Of a stretch of DNA of 64,000 nucleotides, positions 11,301-21,753 are shown in pieces. Source of the stretch: Nautilus pompilius (taxonomy: Eukaryota > Mollusca > Cephalopoda > Nautilida > Nautilidae). The number at the start of each line of letters is the position of its first letter. Positions within the stretch are counted from its first letter, which is position 1. Under the pieces are notes generated by a model, which saw only the letters and a list, made by a program, of their open reading frames with translations, was not told the DNA's origin and searched no databases. The position numbers and the translations under genes were made by a program. The stretch spans positions 1 to 64,000 of the forward strand of contig JACATO010001575.1 in NCBI GenBank assembly GCA_018389105.1, given 5' to 3'.

Positions 11301-12842
11301 TATCTACTTAACTGAACTATTTACATAACATTTACGTTGGAACTTTCTTCAAACAAGTCTCATTGGATATTTCATCTGTGAACCCAAAATTATGGCCACA
11401 ACTGTACATATCTCTGTATTTTCTTGGTGCATGTCACCATCTGAAACTGATAGCCCCGACAGAAAACCATTCGTGCTATTTCCTGTTAACTCTTCACGTT
11501 CCAGCGCCAGGTCGTCCAGTCGGCGCGATTTGATCGTTGACCCCCCTTCCCCTATTCTTAGACAGGCTGTCATCTCGCTCCGAATCAGAGTTGACGCCTT
11601 ATCATCGCGAACCACGAACATTCCTCGCTGTTATTTTTGGATTCGTCACAGAATTCAAACGATCCCTGTTTTTTCGGTATTCCACTTTAGGAATGTCATT
11701 GTGTAAAGCCAAAACATTTCTCTAAAAAACACAAACGCATTTGTTTCCGCCAAGCACTTCTGACTGTCACTGTTTTGTTGTTTCTTTCTTATTCCGAATA
11801 TACGATTTTATTATTTACTTACAAAAATCCAACCTCTCTCTGTTACGTTGTGTTAACGTTGACTGTAAAACGACAGAAAGATTGTAATTTTACGGTTAAT
11901 ATTACAGTAATGAACCGCATCTGGGACATAACTAGGACTTACAAACTGCTGAAATAATAATGGACCTTCTATAAATTCTATTAAATTATTCATAATAATT
12001 GTTGTAAATATATCAACAACAGCAATAATGATATGCATTGTTATATGAATTCCATTAAGCGTCTGCTAACGGACTTAATGTGTGTATTACCGATTGTACG
12101 TGGAAGGACGCTGTGAGAATATGCCGTGTTTTACAGTGGCGCTCTGTTGTTATCTCGTTTATAATTCCAACTTTGGGATGGGGATGTTAAATGGGCACGA
12201 GAGCGTGCGCCAACGAATACTTTCATAAAACTTATTATTAAGATGTCTTTGTTGTGGAGTGTTTTCATCTATAATTTTGTACTGGTCAGCAAATTTTAGG
12301 CATATGAAAAATGGGATGGATCTCCGTGAGTCCACTAATCGGGCGGCGACAGTTTGTAGCGCGCCTGCTCGTCATGGTTGCGGCCATAGTTCAGTTTCGA
12401 CTCTGCGTCTGCGCGCGCACGTGCGAAGATCTTTCTTCGTAGAGGTTTTTACCGAGTAGTCCGCTTTCCTGCCATTGCGAATAGGCGGAGCTCGTTCCCT
12501 GCTGAAATTTATTCCACTGGGCCTGCTCGTCCGCAATCCATGGACGCCATACAACAAACTGCCCCCGGACTTCGGTAGCGGTTCTGCGCGACGACGAGTC
12601 TGTCCGGGTAACCATCTCTGCGAATAGGATCATCGAAGTCAGCATCAGTTAAACCATTCCCAGTTAACTTCTTTCTTTTTCGTTTTTTTTTTTTTTTTAA
12701 TATTTTTGAAAAAGAGTGAAACCATCCGGTATTCTTCTAAAACTGAACGAAAAGCTTTGAGCCATTCTGATTATTTTCCCAAACCATTCTCCTTCTTTAC
12801 TGAAGAGAATTCAGCTTTATTCGCAAACCCCCAGGCAGACCT
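8335..12842. other. 4.5 kb without a recognised gene; several CpG-rich patches
   Basis: CpG-rich patches lie at about 9,650-9,810, 9,930-10,050, 10,193-10,420 and 12,330-12,640. The second ends in GCGTGACGTCA, close to a CRE. A 90-codon stretch ending at 11,231 in a good donor consensus (GGAAAG|GTATGT) could be part of a first exon, but it resembles no family. A T run lies at 10,133-10,151. No RNA gene or transposon was seen. Confidence 0.4.
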
Positions 12843-12844
12843 CG

Positions 12845-12877
<33 letters not shown>

Positions 12878-13480
12878 ACACACACACAGAGCTGACCTCG
12901 CCACACACATACACACACAGCTGACCTCGCCCCCACACACACAGCTGACCTCGCCACACACACACACAGCAGACCTCGCCCCCCCACACACACAGCTGAC
13001 CTCGCCCCTCACACACACAGCAGACCTCGCCCCCCCACACACAGAGTTGACCTCGCCCCCACACACACACACAGCTGACTCGCCCCCCACACACACAGCT
13101 GACCTCGCCCCCCCCACACACAGCAGACCTCGCCCCCCCACACACAGAGCTGACCTCGCCCCCCCACACACAGCAGACCTCGCCACACACCACACACAGC
13201 TGACCTCGCCCCCCCACACACACAGCAGACCTCGCCACACACACACACACAGCTGACCTCGCCCCCACACACACAGCAGACCTCGCCCCCCCCCACACAC
13301 AGAGCTGACCTCGCCCCCACACACAGAGCTGACCTCGTCCCCCCCCCACACAGCAGACCTCGCCACACACACACACAGCTGACTCGCCCCCCACACACAG
13401 AGCTGACCTCGCCCCCCCACACACACAGCAGACCTCGCCACACACACAGCTGACCTCGCCCCCCACACACAGCTGACCGG
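12843..13480. repeat. Minisatellite of about 24 units of roughly 25 bp
   Basis: The array alternates (AC)n, CAGCTGACCTCGCC or CAGCAGACCTCGCC, and runs of C. About 24 copies of the GACCTCGCC core can be counted, with unit length varying through the AC and C runs. All three minus-strand frames stay open for 160-250 codons of Cys/Gly/Val-rich sequence, so these frames are repeat artefacts and not proteins. Confidence 0.95.
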
Positions 13481-13715
13481 CCCAGTGACAATAGAACTAA
13501 CGATGCCGCAATTACAGATGTTTTTTTTCCCCCTGCTGTCTGACAAATTAGGGACTGTCTGCTACATCCTAGCCAGCCTCCCCAACACCCGCTGGATTAA
13601 TGCTCCAAGGCTTTTTGCAAAGTAGTCGAAACCGTTTACCACTATTGATTATTGTTATCATTACCGCACCCCGCCCTCGTCTTTATTTCAAATTTCTCCC
13701 CCTCCCCTCTCTAAA

Positions 13716-13847
13716 ATGGCGGAAGAAAGCCCTTCGATAGATTCCATTTGGGGCGCTTTGAAAATTCAGGTTGCACGCGCTCTATACGCTGTTCACTCCC
13801 CGCCACCGGGGCCCGTATTGATTGTTTCTAATTTCCACGAGCTGGAA
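13716..13847 (+). CDS. Candidate first coding exon, gene unknown
   Basis: An ATG in a strong context (AAAATGGCGG) follows a pyrimidine-rich run and opens 44 codons (starts MAEESPSIDSIWGALK, continues through YAVHSPPPGP, ends NFHELE). The frame ends exactly at a donor-like site, GAA|GTGAGC at 13,848, in phase 0. Without splicing the frame stops at 13,860-13,862 (48 residues). The composition is mixed and protein-like, unlike the simple-sequence frames nearby, and the ATG overlaps a YY1-like AAATGGCGG. I do not recognise the family and found no following exon. It could equally be a short stand-alone ORF or a chance frame in a GC-rich patch. Confidence 0.3.
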
Positions 13848-13862
13848 GTGAGCCAGCGGTAG

Positions 13863-16800
13863 AAAAACGTCTCCGCTTAATCGTTTTTGTTGTTGTTTCT
13901 ATCCTTTTATTATGGATACAACCAGTCCAAGGTCGCGTGGGTGCTCGGCTAACACCTGTACGCTCGTTCGCGTTCGTACCTGCAAGTTTCGCGACCTCTA
14001 CTACTCCCGATGGGTCCGACGCTCTTACCGCCCCTTCCCCGCGCGCGCTGCCGTGAGGCGGAATAAAGAAAAGATGCTTGAGATGCAACTGTCCCCTCCA
14101 ACGCAAAGCCTGGAAAACCAGCGAGGTCCATTTACGGCCGGAATAAATATATAAATCCCATCTGTGATTTCGGCAGGCATAATGCGAATTATAAGCACGG
14201 TTTTATTCACTTTTCATCACGAGATAAAACACTACTAATCCGATTATCCCAGTTTACAGCTACTTCTAGAACGTTGCATAATTATTCTTAGATTTCTGAC
14301 AGATATGAAGGCTGATAGTTCGAGGAAGAAACCATTAGACGGCTTATATATGTGTGGAATAAGTCGGAGATGTGTGCAAGATAACTGCGATGATGGGTTT
14401 TGGAAAAGCCGAGATAGCATTCCCTTTCATTATATTCGTAAATAAGCTGTTAGGTTCTTAGTTGGTTGGTTTTTATACTTCCAACCGTTGCGCCCTATTG
14501 TGTTACCTTATTTCGAGACGAGGATCACGAGCCGAAACTGAGAAGGGAAAGCACCGGACGAAAATTAATCCAAGGCAATAATTTACTTGGTATTGACACG
14601 ATATTTAATAGATCTAACATTTAATGTCGTGTCAGTACAGCTGTACGATGCAAGTCTTGTCTTCAGCTTTGTCAGCCGTCGAAGATGAAGCAAACACGTT
14701 TTTTGTCGAGTGAAGGAGGTTTGAAATGTACTTCACTTTATGAATTGCGTTATCTAAATTTCTCATGTTTATTAAATTGCAGATCGCGCGACATTTGCAA
14801 GTAGGAATACGCTTCTCATCTGACCTTGAAACTAAAACAGAAATGAAGGTTGGATACTGTTGCGTTTCCTGGGCGGCACCTTACCGCTGGTGTAAGATGG
14901 AGCCCCCTCTACATGACGTTATTGATGTCCATAACTAACTCTCTTTATGATCATCTTCCTTCTCGCTAGATCGACAGGTGAGGCCGGGCAGAAGTCCCCG
15001 ATCTCACCCTGTGGGATTATTTCTCATGAAGATAGGCCAAACAAATAGCACATGCTGCAAAATTCCGTGACATGGAAGACTTAGGGGCCCAGCAAAATAC
15101 ATCAGGTGTTGAGTAATGTCCCACACAGGTTTCTTGCTCGCTCTTTGAAAATGTGGCTTTGCATTTGAGAAACTGTTTCTATATTGCAGGAGCCCGTTTT
15201 TAAATTAAATGGTAATCAGAATAAATTGCATAAAATTATCTTTCAAATGACGCTAAAATGACGTTTCCTCTCCTTTAAAACAAAAGTTATAATAATTAAA
15301 TTATCTTTTACAGACTCCGTAAATATACTATTAAGTTTGTGTTTTGAAAATACGCCCAGAATGATGTTTATTTCAGATAAGCTTCCTCTTACTCAAGTTC
15401 ACAGTTTGATTTTGCTGAAGATATGACGAAGCAATATTATTGTGAACCGATTGCTCTTCTGACAATTTAATTACTAGATTTTTCCTTGTAGGTTTAATAA
15501 AGATGAAGGAGATATGCTCTGCTGTCTAAGAAAATTGTTTGAAGGCGACATCTTCATACGATATGTAAAGATGGTTTTCATATTCAGAATGAAGAATACT
15601 GTGTATTAGCTGTTTATCTCACCATAGCAGACTAAAACGGAGTAAAGAAATTCTTTTTCCTGATATTTAAAAGGGAATGCATTCATGCAGCTACAGTTAG
15701 ATATAATTGTGACCGAAACTATACAGTACAAAAATGTACTTTATTCCAGTTTAAATTTGTCCTGTTTGTCTGTCTTTCCTTTTTCTGGGTCTTGAAATCA
15801 GCTGACCACGCAGTTCTGACTCTCTTTTTTTCCTAATATCCTAAGTGGCCATTAGTCTATGAAAGGAACCGGGAATCCTGCACATAGCAGGGAATGGCGC
15901 GTGGGTGGCACTGAGAGCAATGGCTGACAAAATTCCCCGTTAAACGTCAAAGATCGCCCTGAAATAATTAAACGACACCAAAAATTCTTGATTAGAAGTG
16001 AGGGGAAATTGGAGTACGTGAGATAAACCCACGCTGGCGAACCGGTACAGAACGATAAACAAACACGCCTCTGCGAACCCAACTGGTTAGCAATGGCGCC
16101 ACTAGTAAAAGAGATTTTCGCGTTGGTATATCTGCATTTTAAACTTGTAAGAGAGTTGTGTAGTCGTTGTTTTACGTGCCAGTCTTTCCCGATAAACCAT
16201 GGCGCATTCGTTCTCCATACAATCAAGCCTCCCCTCTTTTTTGTAAACGCGCTAGACCAGAAAACCGAAGCCACCACGTGCGCGAAATAACAAGCCGGGA
16301 CAGCAGCACTGTTTCGAACTGTGGCCAGTGATAATTAGGCTTAATTGCCAGCGCCAGATTTATGATGCCCCTCGCAGAATCGCTACAGCTAAGCTAATTC
16401 GGTTTTCTGCTCTCGCGTTCCAACAACGAGCAGTCAGTTAGCAACAGCGTGACAACCAGCGAAACTGGGCTGTCATAAAATAAAACAGACAGGCGCACCT
16501 GGTTTACCTTCCCTGTATAATAACTTTCCCGTGTGGGATATTAAAAATGTTAATATCGTGGTCGCGATATCAAGATAAAAATACGCAGGCTACGTTTTTA
16601 CGTATTGTATTCGTGAAAGTGCTCATAACCTTATCATATACGAAATAATTTCAGTTTTAAGTTTCCTTGATTGTCAGGTTTCCTGAAAAAAAAAATGTAA
16701 TGTATTATAAATATATATTTTTGTACACTAATTTTCAGCGCAACTTTCCCACACTCTTTCCCTCCTGTAGTACTTTCATATATTTTTTTTATATATAACG

Positions 16801-18017
16801 AAAACTCATCACGGAAAGTGGAAGTATCAGGTGATGATGGCTAGACTAATAGTTTCAGAGTCACCGCCAGTCCGTGAGTACAACTCTGCTGACTGGTTGA
16901 CTCGTTAAGGTGTCTTTTTGAGTAGAGCCTTTGCTAACTGGTTTATCAGCCACAGGTTCCCCGTTTGGTAGAGGTTTGTTCAAAGGTGTTGGTCTGAGTA
17001 GATTTTTATTAAGCATGTTTCGAGGGGCCGTTATGAGCACGGTTACAAGACTGTTTCATATTCCAAATTTTACTAAAAAGAAAAACAACTTATGTTTTTG
17101 TACTCAGAAGATTTGGCGAGTTGAAGATACCAGATATTTCGGTTGGTAGTTTGACAAAAGTATAAGTTATGAATCAGATGACTTTGGGCGATAGAGTGTA
17201 GAGAGAAGCCGTCTCGTTATTTTCAGTTTCAAGCGGGATTGATTTCCCTTATCAAACATCTACGCGAACACATCCGGGTCTCGACTGATCACGTGCAAAA
17301 AAAAAACAAACAAAAAAAAAAAGGATCCTATTCCGTTCGCACCTGTTTTTTTTCTTTACCTCTTCAGGCCTTAGCTTATTAAACCCTGAAGGCTTCAATG
17401 AGCATCCCAAGAATTCTTTTAATGGCAGTGATGACTTTGACGTTGGAGAAACAAAAAAACAGTCGCACGTTCTGCTTTAAAAAAAGATGGGGTAACGATT
17501 ATCTCAAGAAGGGAGAAGAAAGTTTACAGTAGAGTTTAGCATTCTGTTTGTATTTTCTAAATATTCCGAACTAATTTCGGATCGTTACTTTAAATCGACA
17601 TATGAGAACGAACTTCTGATAAAGTCGTTAATTTTTAGCACAAAGATAGTATGATGACATCACTTTCAATATCGGAATTAACTTATGACAAGTTGGACAT
17701 TTCCAGCCATTTTGTTTTTTTTTTAAAAAACAAAAAAAACAACAGCTTTCCTCGTGTGGATGACAGAGATGAAATGTGACACCCTCTTTACTCTCCCTTT
17801 GTTGAGAGCTGTCAAGAACCGGAAGCTCGCTTCCGCTGTCACTCGACCTCAAACCTTGCGGATAAATTCTCCAAACCTTTTCGGTGCTGTAAACAAGAGT
17901 TAAAATTTTTAGCGCAAACAAATCGCCGTAATTCTATTTCTTTTTTGTAATTCTCTCGTTGTGTTTGTTGGGCTGAGTTCTCGCTGAAGTCGGAATAATG
18001 TTAAAGTAAAAACGTGA
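13863..18017. other. 4.1 kb without a recognised gene
   Basis: The first 250 bp are GC-rich; if the exon at 13,716 is real, this would be its first intron. The remainder is AT-rich with poly-A runs (for example 17,298-17,321). The 141-codon minus-strand frame at 15,852-16,277 overlaps a 65-codon plus-strand frame and neither shows a domain. Confidence 0.4.
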
Positions 18018-18053
18018 TGACGTCATTGCGTGAGATGAAATCCGGAAGTGGCG
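18018..18053 (+). promoter_or_regulatory. CRE plus ETS promoter-like cluster
   Basis: A perfect CRE (TGACGTCA, 18,018-18,025) lies 16 nt from an ETS/GABP-type site with trailing GC box (CCGGAAGTGGCGG, from 18,042), followed by GGCGGCGCCGGGG. This pairing is typical of TATA-less housekeeping promoters in animals. An ATG at 18,079 opens only 16 codons, so no gene could be attached. The function is inferred from motifs. Confidence 0.35.
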
Positions 18054-18059
18054 GCGGCG

Positions 18060-20655
18060 CCGGGGAAACAGCAGCAACAATGAGCGACTTTGTGCTATTT
18101 CAAAGAAACGGTGCCAGTCGCTATCTCTAAATGTTCTTCTCTGTTTGTTACGTTAGCCGGGAGAGAAGCAAAGAAAGATAATTATTTCCAGTTTTCCTGA
18201 GATTTTGTTTGAATCAAGTTCCGAATTTTTAAACCAAGAGCGCCGGGAGGTATAATTAGCGGGTCACGCACGACTGACGTTCGGCCTTTGAAGTGTCTGT
18301 AGAGGTGGCGAAGCACGCACGGTGACTGGACAGAGAGCAGTTTGTTTTTAAATTGTCGGTAAATCATATGCAATGCCCATCGTTATCAGTATACATCGTG
18401 CAGAGATGGACTTTAATTATCCTTACAATACAATATGAGATTCTTTCCACGACGATCCGCGAAACACGATTTTTCAAAGCTGGAAAGTAAACTTTTGTTA
18501 GTTTACATCTTTTATTTAGTTCTGCGCTTCACTTTTTACTTTGTCATATACGTGTTTTTTGTTCTGACCCCCCACCCTTTATATGGCCGAATCTCTCTCA
18601 TACATGTATATTTATATATGAGAACAATGGACCTTTCAACATGAAGCTAACAAATATTTAACGGTTTGCCGTTGTACAATGATCACGATCCAGGTGTGAT
18701 GGCAACGTCGGTGGCTTGGCGAGTTGCGTACGCATGAATGAACACTATACATTCTCTCACCTGGATAACCAAGAAATCAGTAGGTGTTTTGCCTTTCTTT
18801 CTTAATTGGTTCCCAAATGGTGCATCTCCCTCCTCCTTGTTTTATATAGGTTTATTATTATTTCTTCAGTAAGCTTGTTTATTGGAGGAGGATGGTAAAA
18901 CTTAGCAACAGGAAACGATTTAAGGAACGGGGGAACATTAATTATGATTATGCCGTTGAACAGATTTTACCTTAGTTTACTGCTGCACGTATTCGACACC
19001 TATTTCCGGAAAGGTAACAATAAGCCCCACTTATCGTACCGTGTGTCAACAAACACCTTTCTTCGATTAGGCTTATATTCAGTCTTTTTTCTTATTTTTT
19101 TTTAAAAGCTCCATTTTGTTTTAAAGTTGACCGATACCTTGGGCGATGAGAACTGCCCGACCGGTCGGTTAGTCGGGACGAGTCCCCGAGGACCAGGCCG
19201 GACGAAAGGGGTTTGGCCGGAGAAGGCCGATTGAGAAGATGGGAATCAAGCAGACCACTGGCTAGATACCGAGCAGAGCCCGTTCGCATCGGAGGCCGAA
19301 CGGTGGCCGACGTCTTGACTAGCTGGCACGCTAAGCGCCGCACTACTACTCACCCGCCAACGGAAGCATTTTCTTATAGTAAAAAAGAGAGAGAGAGAGA
19401 GAAAACATACGTAGGCGGAATTGAGGAGGAAAACAGATGAGAAATGCACTTCTCAACGCCTGACTGTGTCCGTCGACAGAGCACGAGGCCTGCTGAATGT
19501 AAATTGGACTGGGTGTTAGTAAATGTGGCGGGTTTTCGAAAGTTCTCCGTAAGTACTGTACTGAAGGCAGCGGCGGGGCCACGCGCTCAGGTTTCCGGCT
19601 GATAATAGCAGTTTTCTTTTCTCCTCTTTCTGGAACCTCGATAAACGGTCGCTTCTGGGCCGCATCGGTTCGTCGAATAAGATCCGACAAAGGACAACGA
19701 CGGCCCTGCCGCGTCTTGGCGGAGCGGGTGCGAGTCCGGAATTTCTAATTAAACGGGGATATCAGAAAAGAAGCCGACCCCTTAAATATCCCAGCATCAC
19801 GCAGTAAACAACATTCCCCCCCCCTAAACATAGTAACCCGCCGTGTGGTTATTTGAGTAAACAAGCCGGATTTTATATCTTTGTCGCCGCATCGGTATTT
19901 TCGTTTGTATCAGTTTTGGCTCAGGAACGCAATACAAATTATCACGGATTAACACAGCCGACATTGTTACCTTCGTCTCCTCCCCTCCCACCTGTTTACT
20001 TATTGCCAGCTACGGCAGAAAGTCACGTGTGCGCAGAGTGTACACGATACAAACCGTCTGTCTGCGCTTCACAAAGCAACAAATCCGCGCGTTGCTGATT
20101 AATAATAGATACAGATTGAAATACTCCAGAATATCGATTGAAGCAGTCAATGCTAACGGAAAAGATACAGAACGGTCCCTGATAAAGCTATTGATCTCGG
20201 TATGACAATACGCATAAATAAATGGTAATCTCTGTTCGGGTTTTGTTTTTGTTTTCTCGTGAATGCAGTGATTTTCGATGATAGAGATCCCGACCAAATA
20301 ACGGTGATTGGAGGTGAAACATCCCTGTGAGCCGGCCAGGCGTTAGAATACCGACTTAAATCCGTCTGATACGTTTTTCCCATACCACCGTAGTCTCGCA
20401 GTTACACCCGGTTCCACGTGCAGATACGGTGCTTGCAGTTCTATCTGAGAAGACTTGATATTTATCCGCTAACTGGGGCTAAGGGATTTTTTTTTAAAGA
20501 ATCAATAGAACCCGATAGAGTGCAAATCTTTATTCACCGACGCAATTAAAGCTGTTTGTAATAATTCAGCATTAATAATTCACACATTTATGCAGATGTG
20601 TGAAATTAGAAATATAAAAGCTAAAAATACTTTCCCTTTAAATTTCCCGATCGGA
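18060..20655. other. No recognised gene; GC-rich block at 19.13-19.75 kb
   Basis: About 19,130-19,750 is CpG-rich, with a 12-bp perfect palindrome (CCGACCGGTCGG, 19,157-19,168). Several overlapping frames on both strands are open by composition. No splice-supported frame or family signature was found. Confidence 0.4.
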
Positions 20656-20776
20656 TGACGTCAGCGGTGACTATTTGTTTTCTTTAACTCCATCCCGACT
20701 TAAATTTGAGGCGAATTTCCTGGGACGTTCAAATCAAAGCATCACCGCAATGGCGCCCGGCCCCCTCGGCTTTCAG
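20656..20776 (+). promoter_or_regulatory. CRE followed by a short ATG frame with donor-like end
   Basis: A perfect TGACGTCA (20,656-20,663) lies 86 nt upstream of an ATG at 20,750. That ATG opens nine codons (MAPGPLGFQ) ending at CAG|GTGAAC, a plausible donor in phase 0 (20,777). This could be a promoter with a very short first coding exon. No further exon was found. Evidence is limited to these motifs. Confidence 0.15.
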
Positions 20777-21043
20777 GTGAACGTACCAACTGTAGCAATT
20801 TGTTACGAAGTAGTTTGCAAATAAAGAAAAAATTATGTTAATTATATTTCTTTTTAGTATGTTTATTTTCTTCACCGTATGCGGAAAAACTCGCAGGAGG
20901 TATCCTGACAACAACAACAAAAGAGTTAAAGTTTATTACTTAGCTTGTTTCAAGAGGACACAACTTGAACATTAACATCTTGCGATGTCTTCGACTGAAT
21001 ATCAGCTTGTAGCAATAGAGGATAAATATTCTATAACAAAAAC
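20777..21043. other. Non-coding, nothing recognised
   Basis: AT-rich sequence leading into an (AAT)n tract. Confidence 0.35.

Positions 21044-21099
<56 letters not shown>
21044..21099. repeat. (AAT)n microsatellite
   Basis: Uninterrupted AAT trinucleotide repeat of about 18 units. Confidence 0.97.
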
Positions 21100-21100
<1 letters not shown>

Positions 21101-21413
21101 TGTTACAAGGGTGACGTTTGGTTTTGGGAAACTCAACAGAAAGCGAGTTTAGGGAACATTAAAATAAATATGATGTGACAACTATAGTGTAATTTAAAAT
21201 TAGCATGAGTGTATAAGCGATCTCTTGGAACTACTCCAAAACTGAGTACATGAATCCTAATAAGTATATTAGAGGACGATCATCGAAAAGTTAACTATGG
21301 GAATTGTGGCTCGACCCCATTGGAAAAAAAATATCCATTTATATTTTTTTACTTTTTTTCTCCATCTGTGCATCTTGTATTATCCTCCTCTCCCTCTCTC
21401 GTTTTATTCATAG

Positions 21414-21603
21414 TGATATAGATAAAGCAGCAAGCGATCTTTTTATAGAATCTCCTCAAAGAATGGACGCACACTGCAGGCTGGGAAGTTGTCCAAGTTC
21501 CATTAAAAGCGTAGATAGCCGCGTTGTAAAGAAAACTGCCAAGTATAAAATTAAAAGGATTCTTCAGATTTTAATTGATAAGATTACTGAGGAAAACAAA
21601 TGA
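21414..21603 (+). CDS. Candidate terminal coding exon, gene unknown
   Basis: A long pyrimidine-rich tract (21,340-21,407, including CTCCTCTCCCTCTCTC) ends in TTTATTCATAG, a strong acceptor. The segment after it is open for 62 codons to TGA at 21,601, reading DIDKAASDLF, then MDAHCRLGSCPSS, and ending with a basic, amphipathic KIKRILQILIDKITEENK. AATAAA follows at 21,748-21,753, 145 nt after the stop, as in a normal last exon. The upstream intron would be phase 2. The two cysteines form a C-x4-C motif (CRLGSC), similar in spacing to the ring of calcitonin/adrenomedullin-type peptides, but there is no amidation glycine at the end and no other family support, so I name no family. The chance of a random open frame of this length is not negligible. 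Confidence 0.3.
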
Positions 21604-21753
21604 ACTACACAGTACCGTAAAACCTGTTCCGCTTGACTTTTCTAGCAGTTTTTATGTGCTAATTCTCCTTGTTATTGAATTATATCTTGGTATACGAGTT
21701 TTGCATAATGACAGTCAAAAACAATACATTTAACTAATATTGGGCATAATAAA

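Noticed and set aside
12771-13546. Three overlapping minus-strand frames of 160-250 codons, rich in Cys, Gly and Val
   Set aside because: They are translations of the minisatellite at 12,843-13,480 in all three frames; no unique sequence supports a protein.
19165-19225. Possible second hammerhead (GACGAGTCC ... GGACGAAA)
   Set aside because: The stem II and GAAA parts are present, but the essential CU of the CUGAUGA core is replaced by GG and no stem I pairing was found.
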